From assembly GCA_034401795.1 (NCBI GenBank), contig CM067369.1:189060742-189124741 (forward strand): 64,000 bases of DNA. Direction: 5' to 3'. The number at the start of each line of letters is the position of its first letter. The first letter of the stretch is position 1. Of the stretch, positions 33,111 through 43,299 are shown piece after piece. Source of the DNA: Chaetoderma sp. LZ-2023a (Eukaryota > Mollusca > Caudofoveata > Chaetodermatida > Chaetodermatidae). The notes beneath the pieces are model-generated. The model saw only the letters and a list, made by a program, of their open reading frames with translations. It ran no database searches and was not told where the DNA came from. Position numbers and translations under genes: made by a program.

Positions 33111-33354
33111 TACATTTCAAATATTTTTATCAAATTTATTACAATTTTCTTATGTCAAATGGTTAAAAGAATTAAAAACACCAAATTTTGAATTGTAAAG
33201 AAAATTAAAATCTGCCACAGTATGTGTTAACAGCATGTCCTGGTCTTTTCTTTATATACTATTGATTAGGCCAGCTTAGGACATCATTGCTCAGCAATTA
33301 AACTCAAGCTAAATTCAATTCACATAGGTGTGGTGATAAGGATGTGGAATTAAA

Positions 33355-33780
33355 CTAGTGTACTGGAAAGCTGTTGAACATTTTGAAACTAATCTGACCT
33401 GGAAAAAACTGTTGCTGCCATATAAAGCAACAGGTTTTGAAAGTAAAATTACAAATGTAGTAAGTATAAAGTACTCAGCAGATTATCTGATTGGAATCAA
33501 TTTGCCATTGCAACTAATGAAAGTAATAAATTATTTTCAAAATATTTAAATTCCTATTTGAAAGTAAGCAAACATCAAAGCTGATAGATATTTGGAAGGT
33601 AATTTCACTGGAAACTTATATTGCCCCATGGTGGATTATCTTATCATAGAAAGTCAATGCTCTTAGGAAATCTGTTGAACATTTTGAAACACTAATTTCA
33701 CTGAAAAATGTTGATAACTATGGTAGCAAAGCTTTCAGTCAGATTAGTTTCAAAACATGCAACCAATTATTTCTTACAAT
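33355..33780. repeat. Family B hairpin-MITE remnants
   Basis: The phrases 'gctgttgaacattttgaaactaat' (33,370) and 'tctgttgaacattttgaaacact' (33,668) with 'cagtcagattagtttcaaaacatgcaac' (33,735-33,762) are arms of the family B hairpin that is intact at 47,671 and 63,012. Confidence 0.5.
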
Positions 33781-33804
33781 AAGATTAGTGTTTGTTATAT
33801 GCCA

Positions 33805-35336
33805 TTTCTCCTTCGATCAATACTCACCATTTTATTACTTCTGATGCAATCTATCCTGGATAGCTGGCCCTATGACTATAGACTTAGTAAGCTTTACCGA
33901 CTTCTGGAACCGGGTACTCGGTTCCCAACTGCCGAGTACCCGTTTGCCATGAAGCTCATTCTTGTTTGCATAGCAACAAGAGCTACATGTGTTTTTGTGC
34001 AGTTGGATTCTTAAGTTTCTAAGTCTTTTTCTGTGTATTGTGATAGCTTTGTGCGCTCTCTAAGGATTATATTGGATTAGCATGGATGGAGCCGATGATA
34101 ACCAGGTTGTATAATTCCATGTTATTCCATAGTTAAAAGACTTAGGTCTTCAAAATTAGGTCTGTGTCGCATGTTCTAATTTCTGCCCCGAATCTGGGAC
34201 GTGTGTTAACAACGAAATATGCCAGATTGATCGCCTTCCTTTAACCCCAACAGGCGATCGGCAGATATGAAATAAAGTGTTGGCTTTACGTTGTTTTAAC
34301 ACGAAAATCAGCTGACGTTGTTCTCAGTAAGATCCGAGCGGGTGACGTCACACCTGTGTTGTCTCAGATTTTTATGTGAAGAAAATGTTTCATTAATTCG
34401 CTCATCTAATTCTGGGTGCTGCGTACTTTATTGGTACCAGAAAAACTTTGGAATTTTCAAGTTTTGCGTGTTATCACGATCTGTTTGCAATGCTCGGTGG
34501 TTTCAAAATTCTTGATTTAGATGTGTAGTCTGCGGTTTTACCGTGGGCTACAGCAGGTTTCTTTCATTTTGTTGTTTCTTCACATATTGTTTTGGCCTTC
34601 GTTAGGAGTATAATTTATATTGATTAGTAAATATACCCCGAATGCTACGCGATATGATTCCTGGTTCCGCTATGCATCCTTGAGGATCAGTTTATGGGTA
34701 TATTATTGCCCGCTTCGTTCTTCTCATCATAATCAATGCGATCTTTGCTGTAATGTTGCGGGGTGGGGTGCGGGAGGGTTAACATTTAATTTATGATCAA
34801 ATTATTTGAAAATTAATTGTCTGCCTTCCATTCCTGTTTCGTTCCGCTTGCTTATTGTAGGTTTGTGCTTATTTATAGGCCAAGCCAGCCCCGCCATCAT
34901 GTGATTAGTGCCATAAGTTCATGAGGGTTATTTTGAAGGACCATGTCTGCTTTAGATGTACAAATTGTAATCTTGATAGTAGGTGTAATATTTGTGCCGT
35001 GTGGTCGTCCGATATGATGGTAAAGTTCCTTGCCCAGAAGGACTTGGCAGGGTCTGACGCGAGGTCAGGCGGTCCGAAAGTAAATCGTGGAGCGTCCGTT
35101 TCAGCCCATGAGGGTGCTCCACGTCTGCAACCGGAGGTTGCGGAGATGGCACCTCCGGCGTGGTTTGGACCTGCTATGCAAGGCTTCTTGCATAGCGTCC
35201 TTCCCACACTGGTGTCGTCCCGGCTACCGAAAGTTGCAGGGCAGTCTCTTCCCGTGCTTGGTACGGACCCTGGTTCTGGACTGGCCACCGAGGGCGCCAT
35301 ATCGTATGGCTCCCTGGCAGTCCCGTTGGCTCTGTA
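33805..35336 (+). mobile_element. Truncated DIRS copy: left terminal repeat, leader and gag head
   Basis: Collinear with 21,338-22,760 of the near-complete DIRS. Matches include CTCCTTCGATCAATACTCACC, GACTATAGACTTAG, GATCCGAGCGGGTGACGTCAC and the gag head. It stops at the edge of a family-A MITE (35,336), so everything from mid-gag onward is absent. Differences are spread evenly, so it is an older or separate insertion. Confidence 0.85.
34878..35336 (+). pseudogene. DIRS gag head fragment
   Basis: DHVCFRCTNCNLDSRCNICA and AVWSSDMMVKFLAQKDLAGS match the first 60 residues of the gag ORF at 22,424. A TAG stop precedes it, where the other copy has Glu in SCDECHKF. It remains open to a stop at 35,337, giving about 50 residues beyond the point where the 22.7-kb copy breaks (MQGFLHSVLPTLVSSRLPK). 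Confidence 0.75.
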
Positions 35337-35449
35337 AATGGCTTTGTCATGGGCTTGAGAAATGTCCATTTGCAGACCAAGAGAAGACTATTTTTGAAAA
35401 TTTACCGCTGGAATGACTGGCTCGGTAACCGTGTGAGTGAAAGGGTTAA
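35336..35449. mobile_element. Family A hairpin MITE, half copy
   Basis: One arm of the hairpin (CATTTGCAGACCAAGAGAAG ... AATGACTGGCTCGGTAACC), then directly the outer end GTGAGTGAAAGGGTTAA. The second arm is deleted. Confidence 0.7.
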
Positions 35450-35460
35450 GACTAAATAAA

Positions 35461-38086
35461 ACTAGATTGATCGGTCAATAACACATCATCGCAAATCCAC
35501 ACATTCACCGCTTTGAACTTTTGACACCCCCCACAACCCCCCCCCCCCCCCAGGACAGAGCCAAATGTAAATGTCAGTTTGCACTCCGCGATCATAAGAG
35601 TAATTCACATACATAATTTGGTTGAATTCCATCCAATAGTGTCAGAGGAGCTGCATTGCAATCAATTTCATGATCTTTTAACCCCATCCCGCACCCCTGG
35701 GGGCGGGGCCAAATATAAATGTACTCATCCACTCCACATTGAGATGGGCAACTCACATACCAAATTTGGTTGAATTCTGTCCAATGGTTTCTGAGGAGAT
35801 GCATTACAATCAATTTCTGCAGGTTAAAATTTGACCTTTTGACCCCTCCCACCTAGGGCTGCGTGATATATCGATACCATATTTAAAAACGATATCCTAC
35901 ACTGACGGTTTCATAACCGATTATAAAAAATAAATATCGAAAAACCGAATATGAACATATTTTCGGTTTTTCGTATCAGGATTGTTAAAAATAAAAGATA
36001 CTAACGAGCATGAAAAGCGCAATGAATAATAATTACCATACTTTCCATTAAGCTACGTTCGGGGCAACTAATAATTGAACGTGGCCCTAATTGCGCATAT
36101 TGTGTAACTCGCTGTACGCTGAGAGAAATCAAGCAGCGAATTAATTAAATAAATATCCACTCGTCTTTTCTCTGGTAGTCTCAGATAAATTTGCAATATA
36201 AAACCAAATACTAACGCGGGAATTTGTCATTGAAATTTGTATCGGGGAAAACATTTCTAAACAACGGCATCCATTTTATTTATGTCACCGGCTAATTAAC
36301 ATAATGTAAAGTCATCCCAAAACTATATCGCCCGAATGCATAAAAATCTCGCCAATAAATATAATGCTGAATACATCTTGCTGATTAGGATATAATTTTA
36401 AATAAAATTATTACTCAAACCGTTTTTAAAACGTTATCTTCTATACACAATATCATATTAACTTATGAAATTCGCCTTCGCAATATTACAGTTAATATTT
36501 TCTTCAAGTCCTCGGGCCGAATTGGAAATGAAAGAAGAAAGGGAGATAATTACATCATAATTAATTACAATCACGTGATTTACGTCTTTTCGCAACCTGT
36601 TTTGCTGATTTATGATTAATTTTGACAAAATAAACGATGTTTATTTAACTGCGTAATATTTAAGCGGTCTAATTAATAATTTCACTCCCGCGGTGATGGA
36701 TATTATAAGGTATGTTAAGCTTTAAAGGTGTAAAACGTTACGAATGTATCAGAGTGTGAAAATACGTTCTGTTTTCGTGCTATTTTTTATCATTTAAATT
36801 TTTTGTTTCATGTCCACAAAACCGATATTCGGTTAAAACCGATATCTTCTTCTCTTCGTTCGCTGATCATACCGCCAGTCCTAAAGTGACTATCGACATG
36901 ATCATTTATGAAAACCGATATGAAAAGTCATATCGAAACCGATATGGCTGTAAGCCAAACCGCGCAGCCCTACTCCCGCCCCCTGGGGCAGAGCCAACTC
37001 TAAATGGCCTTTTGCACTCCGCAATCATAGGAGTAACTCGGATATCAAATTTGGCTGAGTACCGTCTAATGATTTCAGAGTAGATGTATTACAATCAATT
37101 TCATGACCTTTTGACCTCCAACCCCCTGGGGGCGGGGCCAAATGTAAATGTGTTCATATACTCCAGATTGATATGGGTAACTGACATACTAAATTTGGTT
37201 GAATTCCGTCCAACAGTGTCAGAGGAGTGGCATTACAATACATTTTTTTACCCTTTGGCACCCACCTCTCACCCACCCCTGGGGGGCGGGGCCAAATGTA
37301 AATGTGCTCATATACTCCACATTGATATTGGTAATCCATAGACCAAATTTGATTGAATTTTGTCCAACGGTTTCGGAGGTGATGCGTTACAATCAATTTC
37401 CGCAGGTTAAAATTTGACCTTTTGACCCCTCCCCCACCCCCTGGTGTGGAGCCAAACCTAAATGGCCTCTTGCACTCCGCAATCATATGGCTCACGCCGA
37501 TATCAAATTTAGTTGAGTTCCATTTAACGATTTCAGAGGAGTTGCGTTACGACTGACGACCTTTTGACCGCTGCCACGCCACCCTGTGGTGGAGCCAAAT
37601 CTAAATATCGTCTTGCAAAGCAGAATCATATGGGTAACCCACATACCAAATTTGATCTAATTCCACCCAATTACAATATCCCGACGTTTTTTTTTAAAAA
37701 GGGGGCTGCGTAGCAATGGTCAAAAGGTCAAATCACTTGTAGCGTAACTCCTCAGAAATCGTTACACGGAACTCAACTAAATTTAATATCTGTGTTACCA
37801 ATATGGTTGCGGAGTGTAAGAGGCCATTTAGATTTGGCTCTGCTCCCAGGGTGTGTGGGAGGGGTCAAAAGGTCAAATTTTAACCTGCGGAAATTGTCAT
37901 GAAAGGTCATGAAATTGACACTGTTGGACGGAATTCAACCAAATTTGGTATGTGAGTTACGCATGTGATCGCGGAGTGCAAAATGACATTTACATTTGAC
38001 TCCGCCCCAGGGGTGGGTTGTGTCAAATGTTCAAAGTGGTGAACGTGGGGATTTGCGATGATGCGTCATCGACCGATCAATCTAGT
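35461..38086. mobile_element. Unclassified inverted-repeat element made of ~150-bp tandem units
   Basis: The left end ACTAGATTGATCGGTC (35,461) and the right end GACCGATCAATCTAGT (38,071-38,086) are inverted copies, and similarity continues for well over 130 bp inward (CATCATCGCAAATCC, CACTTTGAAC, GCACTCCGCGATCA). The interior is a chain of units with 'ggggcggggccaaatgtaaatgt', 'actccacattgatatgggtaa', 'ccaaatttggttgaattc', 'cagaggagatgcattacaatcaatttc' and 'ttttgaccc'. Units run one way up to about 37,690, then the opposite way. An hAT element (35,854-36,972) interrupts it. Partial relatives are at 38,265-38,400 and 59,756-60,674. No coding capacity is seen. Confidence 0.75.
35854..36972. 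mobile_element. hAT-type non-autonomous element, 1,119 bp, 7/8 TSD
   Basis: A second copy of the 28,152 element. Termini TAGGGCTGCGTGATATATC and, in reverse complement, TAGGGCTGCGCGGTTTGG. Flanks CTCCCACC (35,846-35,853) and CTCCCGCC (36,973-36,980) differ at one base. Relative to the other copy it has an extra ~75 bp at about 36,848-36,922, bounded by duplicated 'aaaaccgatat'. Confidence 0.9.
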
Positions 38087-38227
38087 ATTTGTATTGGAAA
38101 GATGATGTATTTGTTAAAATTGAGAATGGCATATTTATATTTGGAAGAAATAGAAATCCTGTATTTGTATTTGATCAACCGTATTTGACCCCAGGCCTGT
38201 TTGCAAGACAATATTTAGATTTTGCTC

Positions 38228-38265
38228 TTCTCCCCCCCCACCCCCCCCCCCCCCCCCCCCCCCAG
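38228..38265. repeat. Poly-C tract
   Basis: Almost pure C run joining a fragment of the 35.46-kb repeat family (38,265-38,400). Confidence 0.9.
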
Positions 38266-38400
38266 AGGGACATGGTGGGGTCAAAAGGACAAATCACTTG
38301 TAACGCAACTCCTCTGAAATCGTTAGATGGAACTCAACCAAATTTGATATCTGAGTTACCGATGTGATTCAGGAGTGCAAGAGGGCATTTAAATCTGGCT
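38265..38400 (-). repeat. Single unit of the 35.46-kb element family
   Basis: Contains 'ggtcaaaaggacaaatcacttgtaacgcaactcctctgaaatcgtta' and 'aaccaaatttgatatctgagtta', one unit of the chain described for 35,461-38,086. Confidence 0.7.
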
Positions 38401-38559
38401 CCATACTCTCTCTAATGATGAGATCCATAGTAATTCGCTTGAATGCTATATCTCAGTATACGGCAAGAAGAGGGTTAATCCAATACTCAAAGCCACTGAG
38501 TAGGTCATTAAGCACAATGACACCTCATTGGCTGATAGCTATCACATGACCTTGTTGAT

Positions 38560-39480
38560 AGTAACCAAGACTTCATTCCATTCCTACTCATAAAAGCGGA
38601 AAGGTGTTCAAAGTTTTCTCAGCCTTTGAAGTTGTAATTTAACTTTGGGATTTGCTGTGGTATGAAAGAAAAGTCAAGAGAGCTTCAGGAAATGTCGGAC
38701 AAGCTCAGGAAGCCTCCCAAGATAAATGGTTGTCGGTCTTGGTGACTTACCAATGATTCAAATGATCATTTCTAATTTCGTGGTAGGCGCGTTACCAGTT
38801 TTGGTTCTTGCTCACAGAGTGTATATAGACTATGTTATGTCTACTCTTTTGCTCCATCTATTACCAGTAGTATCTATAAGCTACTGAATTGACATGCTTG
38901 TTGTACATGTACTTGAGCATGAATTTGTGTAACTTGTTAACATACTCTCTCAAAAGAAAAATCATAAGATTTATTAGAGATGGTAAGGTCTCCATCAATT
39001 AAATCTTGGGGTTAGCGCTGGTCTAACCCTGAGTTATTTATCAGCGTTTTACTCTATCAGTCTTTCTGTTATTAAAATACGATTCAGATTGAGAAAGTCT
39101 CCGAAGAAGGTAAAGGAGAAGGTCAAAGAAAAGAAACTATTTATACAGACATCTCAAATTTCATGGGAATCCTTCTCCTTCAAGGTTGGTGGCTAAAATA
39201 AAGGCCAAACCTGAGGCCACAGCTGTTCCAGCCATTCTGGAAAAGATAGTACAGTCTATGGAGTGTCTTCAGAAACAAGTACCTAGTATTGACTTGTCTG
39301 TTGACAGTAGAATAAACAAGATTATCTTGGCGCAATCAGTTACCAATTCTTCATCTCTTGACGTGTTTGATTGTGAAGCATTGGAACTGGCTGTTCCCAG
39401 GAAACGCCTGTCTTTAGATTCGAGAAAAATCACATCATACTGTTTTACAATTGGTTCAGGTGCCATGAGAAATGGAAAGA
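38560..39480 (+). pseudogene. Possible gag region of the decayed DIRS #2
   Basis: A basic segment (RLRKSPKKVKEKVKEKK, about 39,080-39,135) is followed by a frame from 39,186 with ILEKIVQSMECLQKQVPSID and ALELAVPRKRLSLDSRK. Lys/Arg-rich and helical content upstream of a DIRS polymerase would suit gag, but I recognise no motif. Placement before the 43-45 kb polymerase remnants is the main argument. Confidence 0.3.
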
Positions 39481-39689
39481 ATAAGAGTGTCAGGACTCGG
39501 GTTTCGCCTTGTTTGTCACCTGTTCATAAGCCAGTCATACCATACATCGGATCATTCTTCGTCTATCAACATTTTGCAGCCTGCGCCCATGTGACCCGGG
39601 TTCGGTTTATCCTCTCTCGGGCCCGAGCGGGTAGTACGTCGGTCCTGTATCTCACCACCTATCACTGCTACTGTTTCGCTGGCTGGTTC

Positions 39690-40310
39690 GAAGGACTTCC
39701 TGACCGGAGTGGACCAGTTGATCTCACATACATTGACCTCTACCAAGCCAGTTTCATCGTCTTATTTTATATCTATTATTTCTCCGGTCCGACAGCCGGC
39801 CCCAGGCCCAGGTTTTTCCTGGCCCCGGGCCTGGATGTTGGCCAGCTTAGGTTCCCAATCTCGTCTATGGGGCTGGACTTGGGCTTTTGTCCGGGTGCAA
39901 CTGCTGGGGAGGCTTCGGGCTCAGAGTTCTTGTTGGCACCGTCCCCGGGCCCGGGTTTTTCCCAGGATTAGGTTTCTGATCTCATCTATGGGGCAGTCTG
40001 GGTCCGATCACTATGGAGGCTTCGGGCGTAGAGTTTTTGCCGTCCCCGGGGTTTTTTCCTGGGTCCGAGTCGGCCCTCACCTCTCTGGACAGGCTCCATG
40101 TTTTTCCCGCCCCGGGGAAGGACCGGTCATTCTGGATTGTCAAATTTAAATTTGATTTTCTCCACAAATTTTTGGCCATTCCTTTTGTGATGTTTCACAC
40201 GTTCCCCCGGTCCCGGGGCCTGGTTGGGCTCCGGAGCCGGGGTCAGGCTCCCGGTCGCCTGCTCCAGAGCCGGGGTCGGGCTCCCGATCCCCCGGGGCAG
40301 GTCTGGTCAT
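39690..40310. repeat. GC-rich imperfect minisatellite
   Basis: Irregular repeats of 'ccccgggcctgg', 'ggttttttcctgggtccg', 'ccggggtcgggctcccg' and relatives. Pairs such as 'gggctccggagccggggtcaggctcccggtcgcctgctcc'/'agagccggggtcgggctcccgat' show local duplication. The surroundings are AT-rich. Long open frames here simply reflect the low stop density of GC-rich sequence. Confidence 0.6.
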
Positions 40311-40319
40311 TCTACTAGC

Positions 40320-41280
40320 ATCTTTTTTGTTTCGATTATATTAATATTTCTTTGCTAGATTAAATTTTTTCAATGGGATCTTTTTCACCTCATTACATAT
40401 GCGCATATCATTATCTTTTCTAGCAGTAGTCTCATCTTCGATATCTTAGGGGTTCACGCTGTGTTCGTTCCTTGTCTCTTCATGTTATCTCCCCTTTCAT
40501 TTCCCAATTTAAGTTATATTAATTATTCTTCGTTCTCAAGTTTTCTCCCTGCACTCTTTCCTGTATCTGTCAGATTACTGCGCATTTCTAATTAGCCATG
40601 TATTGGTCATTATTCGTCCCACATTAGAGGCGCAGTTCTTACATTTTTTTGTATAGTACTCTTCCACCTTTTTATGTTGACATACTTTCATAACGTTAGG
40701 AGAATTTACTTTTTGTGCTATCTTTATTGTGACTATTTTGCTCGTTTACGGCTATTTCTCATCTTTTGTTTTGAATATTAATTTCCTAAAAGTCAGATTA
40801 TACCTTGCCCTCATGGTGTTTTGCGACGTTCTTTACTTCCTTCTTTTTTTCCAGTATCTGTCAGTTTATCGTCAGCCCCTCGTAGTTTCGGTAGTCAATT
40901 CGCCCTAGTCTCATTTCGTCTCGGTGACTTTATTGCGTTTTTCTCCACATTATACCTGATTTTCAAGGCTATTTACTTCTTTTTAGCTAAAACCTTTTAT
41001 TTAGAGTCATGTTCTTTCCTGCCTTCACGGGGATTGGGGATTTTAGGCGCGAAATTTATCTTTTTCATTCCTTTCTTTTCTATTGCGGTAGCTGTCAGAT
41101 TGTCGTCATCGTTTCTGTCTCTTTATATTTTATATTGAATTATATTATATTGTTGATATTTCGCGCCGTATATAATTTGTTCCTTTTTTGTTTACAGAGT
41201 GTATCGTTTGGATATGATATAGATCTTCAATATAGACATCGAGTATTGTTTTAGCTATTTCTATTTGGCTTTATATTGTC
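40320..41280. other. Pyrimidine-rich (T-rich) strand, no gene
   Basis: The + strand is strongly T-biased with little A or G, and the same bias marks 43.2-45.8 kb. Small hydrophobic frames (40,821; 41,009) are by-products of TTT/CTT codons. It may be the leader or spacer of DIRS #2. Confidence 0.4.
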
Positions 41281-41284
41281 TCTC

Positions 41285-41460
41285 TCCCCTCCCATTGGGT
41301 TACTATGGGATTTCGATTTGCCGTGAAATCTGTTTTAAACATTAAAATAAATTTATCTATAATGTTTTCTATGTCTATCACTTTTTAATAAGTAAGGCAA
41401 TACTTCTAGGATACTTTTTTTCGCCATACGAAGAAAGTGGTAAGTTTAAATAGCAGGAAT
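41285..41460 (+). repeat. Dispersed repeat, unoccupied copy of the 31.1-kb site
   Basis: Reverse complement of 31,075-31,233 joined to 32,813-32,830. The sequence CCCATTGGGTTACTATGGG stands where the other copy carries the hAT element. Confidence 0.75.
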
Positions 41461-43230
41461 AAACACAAGTCACCGCCTTCATGACTAAGAAACATCGCCT
41501 TTGACATGATTTTAGGTATCATTACCTTCCAATAGAATAAATCAATGCTTGGAACTCACTATCCGATCACATGATATCATCCTAAATAATTCAACAGGCT
41601 CGAGAACAGTTGAACTAATACTGAGCTAATAAAAAATAACTTAAATGTCAAACAACCTAACTATTTTGCAGCCTAGCCCTAATTGGAATATTGAGGCTTA
41701 TTTTAATGTGTTGTGTGTATAACTGTTGTGTACTTGCATTTTGTTATCAGGATCGATTTATAATCATCCTTAATGGGTGGTCTTTCTGTCACGGGTTCTA
41801 GTGGGTGCCTGGAGGTGCCATGTACCAACAAACGAATGATGTAGGTACAGATTAAATGTGAAGGTTTATTCAAATATCAGAAGTAACAAAAAGGCGACCT
41901 GCGAACACACAAATCGTACGCATATTATAGTCTTACAATAATAATTACATGAATACACGATATATGAAATTAATCAATAATCCGCTAATTCTCATAGGTT
42001 GTATTCAATTCACATAGTGAAACGGGGTTAACTTGAAGAGAGGGTGAGGGTATGAGTAGTTCAATTCATCACTAATGGTTAAAATAATGACTACCCAGGA
42101 TTATCACCACTACTCTAGGATCTAGCTCCCAAAGCCATCTCACTCAGTTAAATACAAATTATGATGTCATGTTGTTGATTGTGATGTAAGACTATACGTG
42201 ACACAATCAGTTAAGTGGCACACAATCTATACATATTGTAATATATGTACAGGCAGACAATAGCATGATTAAATGACAAAAGTATTGACAGATAAACGGA
42301 TGGACGGACGGATGGAGAGATGGACAGACAGATGGACTGGTGAACAGGGACAGAAGGATGGGATGGACAGACAGGTGGATGGATGGACGGATGTACTGGT
42401 GAATAGGTAACAAGCTATTGCTTGAACAGAAATAACAAATATAAAATATAATCATGTTAGACTCACCAAAATCAACCAGCAATGAAACGGTGATAATGAT
42501 GATGATGATTACAATCAGTTCATAACTTAATCTGGACACGTAAGTATTGATTATAATAAAACTGTAGTTAACACATGGTAAACATAATAACTTTGTACAT
42601 CACAGTAGGCTATGCAAATATAAATTCAAAGTAAGAACAGTGTAGAGCTTTTCTACAAACTTAGCCTATGCACATTTAATAATAAAAGTGACTAGCTACT
42701 GATCTGTTACAAGAGGAATGAAAATAACTGTTCCTACCAACAAATATCATGGAAAAGTGAGTGCACAAGCTGTGGTAGGAATGAGGATAGTGAGCAGTAT
42801 TCATAACCCTTCAATATTCAAAGAGTTAAAATACCATAGAAACAAATACATAATCAATATAATATATATGGATACATAAACCGGACCAGCAGTGACTGTC
42901 GACCCTGTGTCATTTCCATATTTTGTCTTATTTGTTGCAAAGATTGCTTTTTCTGGGCATCGTGAGAGTTTGAGATTTTCTAATATCCTGGTTTGATTTG
43001 GAGGTGGTTTTCTTACAAATTTTACCGTACATGTAGTTATAGTTTCTCCTTACCAATACTCTTAGTTTTGCCTGCCATCATTGGAGGAAGTCGGTTATCC
43101 TCTTCTAGGACCATTGGGTTTCTTTGATTTTGATCAGTTGATTGTTAATATGTTTTCTCACAGTCATTACCCTCTCTGTCGGAGGGTCCACCCTCTCTTT
43201 TTCTCTTATTCCTCATTGGTTTACAGTTCT
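41461..43230. other. No gene; GGAT/GGAC minisatellite inside
   Basis: AT-rich sequence without recognised coding content. At about 42,290-42,405 a (GGAC/GGAT/GACA)n-type tract is present, a low-complexity type also seen at 2,495-2,550 and 59,800-59,835. Confidence 0.45.
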
Positions 43231-43299
43231 CATTCCCAGTGAATCTTCAGGATTGGGACATAGAAAATCTCGTCTATCTCCAATCAGATATTCTCTCAC

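Noticed and set aside
39186-39971. 261-codon frame as a host gene
   Set aside because: The second half runs through the GC-rich minisatellite and the first half lacks any recognised domain. It may be DIRS gag, but I could not support a host gene.
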